Assembly: GCF_048551375.1 (NCBI RefSeq)
Contig: NZ_JBLYZJ010000002.1
Span: 124,001-188,000 of the forward strand
Direction of reading: 5' to 3'
DNA: 64,000 nt
Source of the DNA: Faucicola sp048551375
GTDB lineage: Bacteria > Pseudomonadota > Gammaproteobacteria > Pseudomonadales > Moraxellaceae
Of this stretch, positions 42,513 through 50,679 are shown piece after piece (the stretch's first letter is position 1; the number at the start of each line of letters is the position of its first letter). A model generated the notes under the pieces. That model saw only the letters and a program-made list of their open reading frames with translations, ran no database searches and was not told where the DNA came from. A program made the position numbers and the translations under genes.

Positions 42513-43841
42513 ATGGATTTTAATTCCCTTAATCAACAATTATCTAAGTTATTAGCCAATTTTGACCTTAACCAAAAATACGGTGGCGGTAGTTTGGTGA
42601 TATTTTACCAAGGTCAAGTTGTCACCACGTTAGCTCACGGTATTGCCAAACTCGACAGAACCACAGGCGACACCACGCCTTGGACGATTGATACCTTGTC
42701 GCTGAATTTTTCGACAGGTAAAGGCGTTTTGGTTACGCTAATTCACCGTTTGGTATCTGAGGGGATTTTGGCATATGACCGTCCGATTAGTGAGTATTGG
42801 CAAGCTTTTGCCCAAAACGGTAAGCAAGCGATTAGCTTGCGAGATATCCTCACGCATGAGGCAGGACTGTTTGATATTACAGCGGTGACTGAACACGCCA
42901 AAGATATGCTAGATTGGCAAACCATGCTGACCAATATCGAGCAGATGCAGGTTTATCAGCCCTCATCAAATCCACAAACCGATAATACCAATGACAATGT
43001 TAATGTTAATCAAAATGCGACAACCGATGATGGCTTTGTGGCATACAGTGCCTTGGTGTCAGGTTGGGTATTGGGTGGATTGATTGAAAAAGTGACGCAG
43101 TTGCCATTACAAAAGGCGTTAGAGCAGTATTTGCTTGAGCCGTTGGGATTGGTGGGACAGGCATATTTTGGTGTACCAGCGGATAAAGTCGCCCAAGTTG
43201 CAGAACAAATTCGTGAAAAAGATACCCATGCCAAACCTGTGCTAACCACTGATACCGCAGAAACGATGGCGTTTTATCAGACGCTTGGGTTTTATCAAGA
43301 CTGGCAACGTTTAGCAAAAACCGATAACGCTTTGACCACGCAAGCGATTAATGGCTTATATTTTCGCCCCACGCAAGTTGACCCCAATGACTACAAATCC
43401 GCTTTAGTCCCAGCAGGAAGCCGTCAGTTTAATTATTATCACCCAACCAGCCTACAAGCCAAAATCCCTGCCGCCAATGGCGTGGCGACCAGTATGGCAC
43501 TTGCCACGATTTATGCCATGCTAGCCAATGATGGGCAATGGCAAGGCAAATCCCTTATCAAAGCGGAAATCTTTGCCGAACTTAGCCAAATCCATAACCA
43601 ACAGTTTGATAAAATCATGCCTGCGGTGATGCAGTGGCGATTGGGTTATCATCGAGTGTTTAGCTTATTTGCTGATACTACCCATGCGTTTGGGCATATG
43701 GGCTATAATGGCTCAATGGCATGGTGCGACCCAAGCCGAGAGCTTGCGGTGGCGTATGTGCATAATTATGATGTGACCATGCTCAATGATGTGCGTCAAT
43801 TTATTTTAAATGAAACGGTTTTAGCCTGTAGGTATTGTTAA
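42513..43841 (+). CDS. Serine hydrolase, beta-lactamase class C / esterase EstB-like
   Basis: A 442-residue protein of the serine beta-lactamase-like superfamily (Beta-lactamase, PF00144 type). The nucleophile motif S-x-x-K is STGK at residues 67-70, the second motif is probably Tyr-Ser in FVAYSALVSGW, and GHMGYNGS near the C-terminus occupies the KTG-like position. There is no signal peptide, so it is likely a cytoplasmic esterase or peptidase rather than a drug-hydrolysing beta-lactamase. An Asn/Asp-rich insert (about residues 150-170) is unusual. Resistance activity should not be assumed. Confidence 0.85.
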   Translation: MDFNSLNQQLSKLLANFDLNQKYGGGSLVIFYQGQVVTTLAHGIAKLDRTTGDTTPWTIDTLSLNFSTGKGVLVTLIHRLVSEGILAYDRPISEYWQAFAQNGKQAISLRDILTHEAGLFDITAVTEHAKDMLDWQTMLTNIEQMQVYQPSSNPQTDNTNDNVNVNQNATTDDGFVAYSALVSGWVLGGLIEKVTQLPLQKALEQYLLEPLGLVGQAYFGVPADKVAQVAEQIREKDTHAKPVLTTDTAETMAFYQTLGFYQDWQRLAKTDNALTTQAINGLYFRPTQVDPNDYKSALVPAGSRQFNYYHPTSLQAKIPAANGVATSMALATIYAMLANDGQWQGKSLIKAEIFAELSQIHNQQFDKIMPAVMQWRLGYHRVFSLFADTTHAFGHMGYNGSMAWCDPSRELAVAYVHNYDVTMLNDVRQFILNETVLACRYC

Positions 43842-43846
43842 TAATA

Positions 43847-43962
43847 GGATTTATACCAAAATGTCATTTGTAGGTTGGGTCGAAGTATGAGACCCAACGT
43901 CATGTTTGATAATGTTGGGTTTCGCATGCTCAACCCAACCTACAATCCAATCTTTATTGGGA
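43847..43962. mobile_element. Decayed MITE-like element, GTTGGGT core
   Basis: 'taggatttataccaaaa' (degenerate left end) followed by 'tgtaggttgggtcga' and, on the right, 'tcaacccaacctaca'. It is the same core family as at 622-746. It lies immediately upstream of trpG. Confidence 0.55.
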
Positions 43963-44001
43963 GTGTTATAAATCTACGCAATATTGGCTCAAGGAGTATT
44001 T

Positions 44002-44640
44002 TTGATTTTACTGATTGATAATTATGACAGTTTTACCTATAACATTTTTCAGTATCTTGAGCAGATTTGCCAACGACTTGCCAAGCCCAATCAGCCACCC
44101 ATGACGGTGACGGTTTGGCAAAATGATACCCATCGTATTGCCGATATTGTGGCGTTGCAACCTGACTATATTGTGATTGGGCCGGGTCCTTGCACGCCAA
44201 ATGAGGCAGGGATGACGCTGGATATTATTCGTTATTTTGCAGGGAAAATTCCCATTTTGGGTATTTGTCTAGGTCATCAAGCCATCGGTCAAGCCTTTGG
44301 GGCAAGCGTGGTACGAGCCGAGCATATCATGCACGGTCGGGTATCTCGTATTTACCATGAGCAACAAAGTATTTTTGCTTCACTGTCAGTGCCGTTTTTG
44401 GCGACTCGTTATCATTCATTGGTCATTGATGCTCATAGTCTACCGAGTTGTTTGCGTGTGACGGCATGGACGCAAGATAGTACAGGTGAGCGTGAGTCGA
44501 TTATGGGTATTTGCCATGAGCGTCTTGCGGTGGTTGGGGTGCAGTTTCACCCTGAGTCGATTTTGAGTGAATATGGACATCAGTTATTACAAAATTTCAT
44601 AACACAATATGCACCAAATCCAGTAAACTGTATCAGTTAA
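44002..44640 (+). CDS. trpG: Anthranilate synthase component II (glutamine amidotransferase)
   Basis: The glutaminase subunit that supplies ammonia to TrpE in the first step of tryptophan synthesis. It is a class I amidotransferase: LLIDNYDSFTYN at the N-terminus, the nucleophile Cys in GICLGHQAIGQAFG, and the His/Glu pair in GVQFHPESIL. No ATG is available at the right place. A TTG at 44002, 5 bases after a perfect AAGGAG, is the likely start (212 residues). TrpE is not adjacent; trpG-trpD-trpC follows the Acinetobacter-like order. It may also serve folate synthesis (PabA). Confidence 0.94.
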   Translation: MILLIDNYDSFTYNIFQYLEQICQRLAKPNQPPMTVTVWQNDTHRIADIVALQPDYIVIGPGPCTPNEAGMTLDIIRYFAGKIPILGICLGHQAIGQAFGASVVRAEHIMHGRVSRIYHEQQSIFASLSVPFLATRYHSLVIDAHSLPSCLRVTAWTQDSTGERESIMGICHERLAVVGVQFHPESILSEYGHQLLQNFITQYAPNPVNCIS

Positions 44641-44658
44641 CTAGAACATATTGATGAA

Positions 44659-44709
44659 TATAGGATTTACATATCCAACCTACAAATGGTATTTTTGCGT
44701 AAGTCCTAA
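44659..44709. mobile_element. Internally deleted MITE remnant
   Basis: It starts 'taggatttacatatccaacctacaaatgg' and ends with the canonical 'tttttgcgtaagtccta'. It looks like a GTTGGGT-type element reduced to one core arm and its ends. It lies in the trpG-trpD intergenic region, inside the operon. Confidence 0.55.
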
Positions 44710-44732
44710 AATGATAAATTTTGAGAGCTATT

Positions 44733-45875
44733 ATGACCAATACGACCACGCCTTATTTGGGAGAAATCATCACTGCGTTACAGCAAAACCAGCCCTTATC
44801 GGAAAGCCAAAATCAATTACTATTAACCACCGCATTAGATAGGGTGATTAATACCATTGATTTGACCTATACCGAAATGCGAGGCGTGATGCTAGCGATT
44901 ATGCAGGGACAATGCCCTGATGCGATGATGGGAGCATTACTGACCGCTTTGCGGATGAAAGGTGAAAGTATCGAGGAGATTACGGCGGCCGCCCAAGTCA
45001 TGCGAGAGCTGGCAGTGACGGTTGATTTATCTGACTTGTCGCATGTGGTGGATATTGTCGGCACAGGGGGGGATGGGGCAAATCTGTTTAATGTGTCTAC
45101 CGCCTCGGCATTGGTGACGGCTTGTGCAGGGTGTCATGTTGCCAAACACGGCAATGCAGGGGTTTCTGGCAAATCTGGTAGTTCGGACGTTTTGCGTCAA
45201 GCAGGTATCAATTTAGACCTTAGCCGTGAGCGGATTGTACAAGGGATTCGAGAGCTGGGGTTGGGATTTTTATTTGCCCCCAATCACCATATTGCGATGA
45301 AATACGCCATGCCTGTGCGGAGAAATCTCAAAACTCGGACGATTTTTAATATCTTAGGGCCTTTAACCAACCCTGCTGGTGTAAAAAACGCCATCATTGG
45401 CGTGTTTAACCCTGCGTTATGTGAGCCATTGGCTTATGTGTTCAAAAATTTGGGGGCAAATCACATTATGGTGGTAGGCTCGATGGATAATTTGGATGAA
45501 ATTTCATTGGCGACCCATACCCACGTTGCTGAATTAAAGGAAGGTCAAGTCAACGTGTATGATATTGAGCCTGAAGACCTCGGCATTCAGTCGCAAACCC
45601 TTAAAGGACTGATGATTGACAGCCCTACCCAAAGTCTGACGCTTATCCAACAAGCCCTTGCACCCAATACTGCGGATAAGTCGATGATTGCCAAAAAAGC
45701 CAGTGCGATGATTGCCTTGAATGCAGGGGCGAGTATCTATGTCGCAGGGAAAGCCGACAGTCATAAGGCGGGCGTTGCAATGGCAATGGCGATTATTAAC
45801 AGTGGCGAAGCCCTCACAAGGCTACAACAATTTGCTGAATTTACTCAGTCATCAATCTATCGTGACTTAAATTAG
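44733..45875 (+). CDS. trpD: Anthranilate phosphoribosyltransferase
   Basis: Transfers phosphoribose from PRPP to anthranilate. Family motifs: the PRPP loop VGTGGDGANLFNVSTASA, KHGNAGVSGKSGSSDVL, and FLFAPNHHIAMKYAMPVRRNLKTRTIFNILGPLTNP. I use the ATG at 44733 rather than an upstream TTG, giving 380 residues. That is ~35 more than typical because of an N-terminal extension. The last codons (IYRDLN and the TAG) lie inside the left end of a Correia-like repeat, so the original C-terminus appears to have been replaced by repeat sequence. Confidence 0.96.
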   Translation: MTNTTTPYLGEIITALQQNQPLSESQNQLLLTTALDRVINTIDLTYTEMRGVMLAIMQGQCPDAMMGALLTALRMKGESIEEITAAAQVMRELAVTVDLSDLSHVVDIVGTGGDGANLFNVSTASALVTACAGCHVAKHGNAGVSGKSGSSDVLRQAGINLDLSRERIVQGIRELGLGFLFAPNHHIAMKYAMPVRRNLKTRTIFNILGPLTNPAGVKNAIIGVFNPALCEPLAYVFKNLGANHIMVVGSMDNLDEISLATHTHVAELKEGQVNVYDIEPEDLGIQSQTLKGLMIDSPTQSLTLIQQALAPNTADKSMIAKKASAMIALNAGASIYVAGKADSHKAGVAMAMAIINSGEALTRLQQFAEFTQSSIYRDLN

Positions 45876-45952
45876 AAATAACACTTCAAAATTTTGGGCG
45901 TATGCAACACGCCCCTACAAAATGTCTTATTTCTAGGTTAAACGACCATAGT
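45857..45952. mobile_element. Correia-like repeat overlapping the trpD 3' end
   Basis: Left end CTATCGTGACTTAAATTAG and right end the inverse of CTATGGTCGTTTAACCTAG, with the core 'gggcgtatgcaacacgcccc'. The left end contains the trpD stop codon. It lies between trpD and trpC, which starts 30 bp later. Confidence 0.78.
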
Positions 45953-45981
45953 AACCCCATTTATTTTGGATAATCCGCCCT

Positions 45982-46791
45982 ATGAGCCATCAAATTCCTT
46001 CGGTATTGCAACAAATCGTTAGCACCAAACAACAAGAGTTGGTGATTGCAAAACAACGCCAAAGCTACTATGACCTTGAACAAATCGCCCAATCCAACGC
46101 CGATGACTTGCGAGATTTTGCCCATCGTTTACGTCAAGCGGGTATCCAAGTGATTGCCGAAGTCAAAAAAGCCTCACCCTCCAAAGGCGTGATTGCCCCC
46201 AATTTTGACCCCATTCGCACCGCTTTAGGCTATCAGCAGGCAGGGGCAAGTTGTTTATCAGTTTTGACAGATGTTAACTATTTTCAAGGTTCGGATGAAT
46301 ATTTGGTGCAAGTACGCCAAGCCGTGAGCTTACCGATATTGCGTAAAGATTTTATGATTGAACCCTATCATATTTTACAATCACGTGCGTTAGGGGCGGA
46401 CTGTATTTTACTGATTATGGCGTGCTTATCTGATGAGCAAGTCAGAGAAATGCACGAATTAGCAATCAGTCTAGGTATGAGTGTGTTGATTGAATGCCAT
46501 GATGCCCATGAGGTCGAACGAGCATTGCGTTTGCCTCAACATCGCCAAAATATTTATGGTATTAATAACCGTAACTTAAATAACTTTGTGGTTGATATCA
46601 ATACCACATTAAATTTAAAGCCACTCTTTCCCAAATATAGTTTGTTAGTTACCGAAAGCGGTATTCATTCAGCGGATGATGTTAAACGGATGTTAGCTAA
46701 TGATATTCACGTGTTTTTGATTGGTGAACAATTTATGAAAACAGACAATGCAGGCGAGGCGTTACATCAGTTATTACAACAAATAGGCTAA
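45982..46791 (+). CDS. trpC: Indole-3-glycerol phosphate synthase
   Basis: A (beta/alpha)8 enzyme closing the indole ring in tryptophan synthesis. Motifs: VIAEVKKASPSKGVI with the catalytic Glu and Lys, CLSVLTDVNYFQGS, PILRKDFMIEPYHI, IYGINNRNLNNFVVD and VTESGIHSADDV. It is a monofunctional enzyme of 269 residues, normal length, without a fused TrpF. Third gene of trpGDC. The ribosome-binding site is weak, perhaps because the preceding repeat now supplies the upstream sequence. Confidence 0.96.
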   Translation: MSHQIPSVLQQIVSTKQQELVIAKQRQSYYDLEQIAQSNADDLRDFAHRLRQAGIQVIAEVKKASPSKGVIAPNFDPIRTALGYQQAGASCLSVLTDVNYFQGSDEYLVQVRQAVSLPILRKDFMIEPYHILQSRALGADCILLIMACLSDEQVREMHELAISLGMSVLIECHDAHEVERALRLPQHRQNIYGINNRNLNNFVVDINTTLNLKPLFPKYSLLVTESGIHSADDVKRMLANDIHVFLIGEQFMKTDNAGEALHQLLQQIG

Positions 46792-46828
46792 AAATTTCGA
46801 CCCCATCCCATTAATCAAGGAGTTTGTT

Positions 46829-47251
46829 ATGACTTACGACCCACAAAATATTTTTGCCAAAATCATTCAAGGCGATATTCCTTGTCACAAAGTCTATGAA
46901 GACGATAAAACCCTTGCCTTTATGGACATCATGCCAATGGCAACAGGTCATGTGTTGGTGATTCCAAAATGCCAAGCCGTGGAATTGAGTGATATGCCAA
47001 GCGACTATATCACTGCTGTGTTTGACACCGCCAAAAAAGTGATGACCGCCCAACGCCAAGTGCTACAACGTGATGGCATCGTACAAATGCAACTTAACAA
47101 TGCCCAAGCAGGGCAATCGGTGTTTCATTACCACGTGCATTTGATTCCCAGTAGCATTCATCAATTGGGTAATCACGAAGACCGCCAAGCGAATCATGGC
47201 GAATTGGCAGAGTTGGCAACACAGCTTAGAGCAGTTATTGACAAGCTGTAG
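46829..47251 (+). CDS. HIT family nucleotide-binding protein
   Basis: A 140-residue histidine-triad hydrolase. The triad motif is HYHVHLIP (residues ~110-117), preceded by the family N-terminus NIFAKIIQGDIPCHKVYEDDKTLAFMDIMPMATGHVLVIPK. HIT proteins hydrolyse nucleoside phosphoramidates and similar adenylated compounds. The ATG follows an AAGGAG at good spacing. It lies just after trpC but has its own strong translation signals. Confidence 0.93.
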   Translation: MTYDPQNIFAKIIQGDIPCHKVYEDDKTLAFMDIMPMATGHVLVIPKCQAVELSDMPSDYITAVFDTAKKVMTAQRQVLQRDGIVQMQLNNAQAGQSVFHYHVHLIPSSIHQLGNHEDRQANHGELAELATQLRAVIDKL

Positions 47252-47266
47252 CGAATTTTTTACCTA

Positions 47267-47401
47267 TAGGACTTAGGCAAAAGACACTGGATTCCCACAT
47301 TCGTGGGAATGACGATTGTTTTTTAAATTTCGTCACCCCTGCGAATGCAGGGGTCTAGCGTCTTTTTTTAAAGTAGAATCTTTAATTTTGCGTAAGTCCT
47401 A
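47267..47401. mobile_element. MITE-like element copy 4 (135 bp), TSD ACCTA
   Basis: Left end TAGGACTTAGGCAAA (one change), right end TTTTGCGTAAGTCCTA, flanked by ACCTA on each side. Core hairpins: 'attcccacattcgtgggaat' and 'acccctgcgaatgcaggggt'. It lies between the convergent HIT and modA-like genes, followed by a 'ggggcgtattgaatacgccc' hairpin at 47413-47432. Confidence 0.9.
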
Positions 47402-47484
47402 ACCTATTTTGTAGGGGCGTATTGAATACGCCCAAACCCTCAAATTCTACCAGCGTTATCAATCGCATTGATGGGTAACGCCAA

Positions 47485-48432
47485 TTATTTACAAGCAGGC
47501 ATCAGCCTAGTATTATTACATAAAGGTAGGTATCCGCTACTGCTAAAAATCTGTTGGGCTTTTGGTGATTGTAAGTATTTGCTAAAGGCTTGACTGGCAT
47601 CAGAATTTTTTAAAATAATCCCATCGTGTAAAATCTGCGGATAGCTATCTTTTGGCAAAATCATATAATTGGCTTGTGGATTAATCGAGCGAAGCGATTT
47701 ATTATTGGGGCTTTCCATCACCTGTGCCAGCGACACAAAGCCAAAATCTACCACACCTTTATCCGTTAATTGGAAGGTTTCATTCAAATTATCACTATTA
47801 ACCAGTTTATCCTTTGTTCCTTCATACAGATTTTGGTTGATTAGCCACGCTTGAGAAGCGTTGCCATAGCCAGTGGTTTCAGGGTCTGACGTGCCTATCT
47901 TAAAGTCTTTATTTTCTAATACCAAATCATTGAGCGTTGAAGTCGGCGTATTCACAATGGGATGTTTGGTGCTGTACAACACCAACTGCCCACGAGCATA
48001 AGTAAAAGGCTGAGAATACCCCAAACTGGGGGTGGTTTTTGACTTATCTGCCAATTGTTGCGGATATAGCTGATTGGCAGATAAAAAAACATCATAGCCA
48101 TTGTCAGCTTGCTCCATTTGCTGATACAACACTCTTGATAAACCAAACTTAACCTTGATACGGATGTTGGGATAATGTTGCTCAAACTCAGATACCAACA
48201 TTGGCATCACGATTTCCAAATTTTGGGTAGAACCTACCACCAACTCAACTGGCGGTGTGGTAGCGGTCGATGCTGGGGCAGGCGTGGTTTGTTTGGCGGT
48301 CGAAGCAGACGTAGCTACTTGGGAGGCAGGTTGTTCTGAACGTGACTCAGCATTAGGCACACTCGGTTGACAAGCCATCAACCCAAGCATTGGCATCCCC
48401 AAAAAACCAAGACGTAGCGTATCAAAAAACAA
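47485..48432 (-). CDS. modA: Molybdate ABC transporter substrate-binding lipoprotein
   Basis: A periplasmic-type molybdate/tungstate-binding protein. After a lipoprotein signal ending LGLMAC and a Ser/Ala/Thr/Pro linker, the mature domain shows ELVVGSTQNLEIVMPMLVSEFEQHYP, GYDVFLSANQLYPQQL and VVDFGFVSLAQV, typical of ModA. No ATG stands at a good place. A TTG at 48432, 9 bases after AAGG, gives a 22-residue lipoprotein signal; a TTG at 48474 is also in frame. The transporter genes modBC are not adjacent, so this is an isolated binding protein. Substrate is inferred. Confidence 0.82.
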   Translation of the reverse strand: MFFDTLRLGFLGMPMLGLMACQPSVPNAESRSEQPASQVATSASTAKQTTPAPASTATTPPVELVVGSTQNLEIVMPMLVSEFEQHYPNIRIKVKFGLSRVLYQQMEQADNGYDVFLSANQLYPQQLADKSKTTPSLGYSQPFTYARGQLVLYSTKHPIVNTPTSTLNDLVLENKDFKIGTSDPETTGYGNASQAWLINQNLYEGTKDKLVNSDNLNETFQLTDKGVVDFGFVSLAQVMESPNNKSLRSINPQANYMILPKDSYPQILHDGIILKNSDASQAFSKYLQSPKAQQIFSSSGYLPLCNNTRLMPACK

Positions 48433-48594
48433 TCCGTAGTACCTTATTGAAACTAAAAGCTTTAAAGTCAGCAAATGATACTCGATAGTCCAGTATCATA
48501 TTGTATAAAATCGTATCAATTCATTTGCAAAATTCGCCCTAATGGGGCAATGAGGATAAATTTTGATAAAAAATGAGAAAATATAAAAAAGTGC

Positions 48595-48622
48595 TTGCAT
48601 AAATATTTTTTTTTGCTAAAAT
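48595..48622 (+). promoter_or_regulatory. Promoter of tRNA-Leu
   Basis: TTGCAT (48595-48600) and TAAAAT (48617-48622), 16 bases apart, ~55 bases upstream of the mature tRNA. Confidence 0.65.
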
Positions 48623-48678
48623 AGCACCCCACATACAGAGCGATATGTAAAACATAAAAAGCTAGTATAACCACTTAT

Positions 48679-48765
48679 GCCAGTGTGGTGAAATTGGTAG
48701 ACACGTCGGATTCAAAATCCGATGCCTTTAAAAGCGTGTCGGTTCGAGTCCGACCACTGGTACCA
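48679..48765 (+). tRNA. tRNA-Leu, anticodon CAA
   Basis: An 87-base class II tRNA with encoded CCA. The acceptor stem is GCCAGTG/CACTGGT. The anticodon stem is TCGGA/TCCGA with loop TTCAAAA (anticodon CAA), a long variable arm follows, and the T arm has GGTTCGAGTCC. It reads UUG codons. A terminator follows 14 bp later, so it is a single-gene transcript. Confidence 0.95.
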
Positions 48766-48778
48766 TTTATAGCAATTA

Positions 48779-48806
48779 ACCCCTTGAGTTTCAAGGGGTT
48801 TTTTGT
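48779..48806 (+). terminator. tRNA-Leu terminator
   Basis: ACCCCTTGA and TCAAGGGGT form a stem with a short GTT loop, followed by six T. Confidence 0.92.
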
Positions 48807-48859
48807 TTGTTTAATGAGTCAATATGTGTGGCTCAACATTGCCCAATAAAGGTAGTCAT

Positions 48860-49576
48860 ATGGCGGATTTATTTTCTAAAGAAATGCAAGACCAACTCAA
48901 ACAGCTCAAAACCGAACTGGGCAAAGGACGCAGTCAAACCAAAGAAAGCGATGAAAATGGCAAACCGACAGGTAACGTCATGCTACCAAGCAAACAACAA
49001 GTTGCCAAACAAGTCAAGAAGTACGACAGTGAACACCTTAATGATGATAAATTGTTGTTTATGCAAGCCATGACAGGCGTACAGCCCATCAAAGATAAAA
49101 ACTTAGCAGACAAATCCAAAACCATCGTCAAGCCCAATGCCAGCACCCTTGCCAAACGTGCGGCCGCCCAAGGCACAGATGATGAAGCCAATCACCAATT
49201 ATCTGATATGCAAGCCTTGCTAAATCCTGTGGCAGGCGAGGCATATCTTAGCTATAAAGTGCCAACGCTACAAAACAAAGTATTTAACGAATTAAAACAA
49301 GGCAAACTGCGTTGGTATGATGCGGTAGATTTGCATGGTTCTACCATCGAAGAGGCAAGAGAAGCTGTAAGCCAGTTGATTCATCAAGCTCGCAAACAAA
49401 ATGAAAGTGTGGTGAAAATTGTGCATGGTAAAGGTGTTGATAGCATCCTAAAAACTTGCGTGAATGGCTGGCTACGTCAATTACCAGAAGTTTTAGCATT
49501 TTGCTCCGCCCCTGTCGACCAAGGTGGCAATGGTGCGGTACTTGTATTGCTCAAGAAAAAAGAAAAAGTGGTGTAG
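48860..49576 (+). CDS. Smr-domain protein (MutS2-type small nuclease domain)
   Basis: A 238-residue protein with a C-terminal Smr domain: DLHGSTIEEAREAVSQLIHQARK and VVKIVHGKGVDSILKTCVNGWL, including the conserved HGKG. Stand-alone Smr proteins such as E. coli SmrA/SmrB are nucleases that cut DNA, or mRNA at collided ribosomes. The N-terminal half is charged, Gln/Lys-rich and probably disordered or coiled. I start at the ATG at 48860 after AAAGGTAGTCAT. It is monocistronic. Confidence 0.9.
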   Translation: MADLFSKEMQDQLKQLKTELGKGRSQTKESDENGKPTGNVMLPSKQQVAKQVKKYDSEHLNDDKLLFMQAMTGVQPIKDKNLADKSKTIVKPNASTLAKRAAAQGTDDEANHQLSDMQALLNPVAGEAYLSYKVPTLQNKVFNELKQGKLRWYDAVDLHGSTIEEAREAVSQLIHQARKQNESVVKIVHGKGVDSILKTCVNGWLRQLPEVLAFCSAPVDQGGNGAVLVLLKKKEKVV

Positions 49577-49620
49577 CCAAACCTTTTTAAAATTAGGATA
49601 AATCATTTATCCCCATAAAT

Positions 49621-50301
49621 TTATCGCACACATTTGACCTGTGCGATAAATTCTTCCGTGACTTGTTGCACATCAATGGCGGCAAAATCCGCCAATCGAA
49701 GCATTGTCATACCTGCATAACCGCAAGGGTTAATCATAGTAAACGGCGTTAAATCATTGACCAAATTCAGGGCAATACCGTGGTAGCTAAAACCATGCTT
49801 GATTTTAAAGCCCAATGAAGCAATTTTCCCCAGTTCTAGCCCATCCGTATTATACACATACACCCCCGGGGCATCTTTACGAGCCGAAGCCGTATAACCA
49901 GTCGGCAAATAGGGCATAATCGTGGCGATGATAATATTTTCAGCATGACTCACAAGGTCACGCACGCCCCAACCCAACGTATTCAAATCAAATAAAAAAT
50001 ACACCACAAGCTGTCCATGCCCGTGCCATGTCACCTGCCCACCTCGGTCGGTGTGAATAATTGGCGTATTATCACGTTGTAGGATATGCTCAGGCTTACC
50101 TGCTTGCCCAAGGGTATAAACATCATTATGGTCAACAATCCATAACTCATCGCTTGTGGTGGCTGGTTGTCCTGTGCTATCAGCGTGTTTTTTCTGTTCA
50201 ATACGCTCAAGGGTGCGGTTGAGCATGGCTTGATGGGTCAGCTCATAATCGGCATCCGTAAGGTATTTGATTTGTAAAGATACAGCATCATTCATCGTCA
50301 T
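49621..50301 (-). CDS. lipB: Lipoyl(octanoyl) transferase
   Basis: LipB moves octanoyl from acyl carrier protein to lipoyl domains, the first step of lipoate synthesis. Motifs: DELWIVDHNDVYTLGQAG, DRGGQVTWHGHGQLVVYFLFDL, and KIASLGFKIKHGFSYHGIALNLVNDL with the active-site Lys, then INPCGYAGM with the Cys nucleophile. Several in-frame ATGs lie close together (50313-50295); I use 50301 (226 residues, typical). The longer frame to 50406 would overlap the divergent neighbour and is unlikely. LipA is not adjacent. Confidence 0.94.
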   Translation of the reverse strand: MTMNDAVSLQIKYLTDADYELTHQAMLNRTLERIEQKKHADSTGQPATTSDELWIVDHNDVYTLGQAGKPEHILQRDNTPIIHTDRGGQVTWHGHGQLVVYFLFDLNTLGWGVRDLVSHAENIIIATIMPYLPTGYTASARKDAPGVYVYNTDGLELGKIASLGFKIKHGFSYHGIALNLVNDLTPFTMINPCGYAGMTMLRLADFAAIDVQQVTEEFIAQVKCVR

Positions 50302-50372
50302 AACCATACACATAACCCCAATGAATAGGGTAAAATTGATAACAAACTTAATCACAATAGGGATTGAATCAC

Positions 50373-50669
50373 ATGCCCCAACGTTCACCACTGAATTTTT
50401 CGCCATTTAACAATGGCAGCCAAAGTGTCGGCATCACCACCAATGCAGGCGAATTAACCCTTGAAAATCAAGGGCAACAAGTCAATTTATATGGCAATGC
50501 CACCTTTACACTCGACCAAGATAGCCTTGAATTGGCAAAACAACTCCAGCAAGTCATGGCAGATATTGTGGCTTATTTAGAACAGCATGGGGCAACGGAG
50601 CAATCTCACCAAACCATTGTCAATACCCAACAAAACAATGTCAGTGAAGTCGCAAATCCATTTGTGTAA
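50373..50669 (+). CDS. Small hypothetical protein (98 aa)
   Basis: Unrecognised. A 98-residue soluble acidic protein, rich in Asn, Gln and Ser. The first half reads NNGSQSVGITTNAGELTLENQGQQVNLYGNATFTLDQDS, a repetitive beta-like pattern, and the second has a helix LELAKQLQQVMADIVAYLEQHG. The ATG at 50373 is preceded by AGGGATTGAATCAC. It is divergent from lipB and convergent with the MipA-like gene 10 bp away. Probably real, function unknown. Confidence 0.6.
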   Translation: MPQRSPLNFSPFNNGSQSVGITTNAGELTLENQGQQVNLYGNATFTLDQDSLELAKQLQQVMADIVAYLEQHGATEQSHQTIVNTQQNNVSEVANPFV

Positions 50670-50679
50670 GCGTTCAATA

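Noticed and set aside
42513..43841. Beta-lactam resistance gene
   Set aside because: Although it has an SxxK motif, the protein lacks a signal peptide and looks like an esterase-type serine hydrolase.
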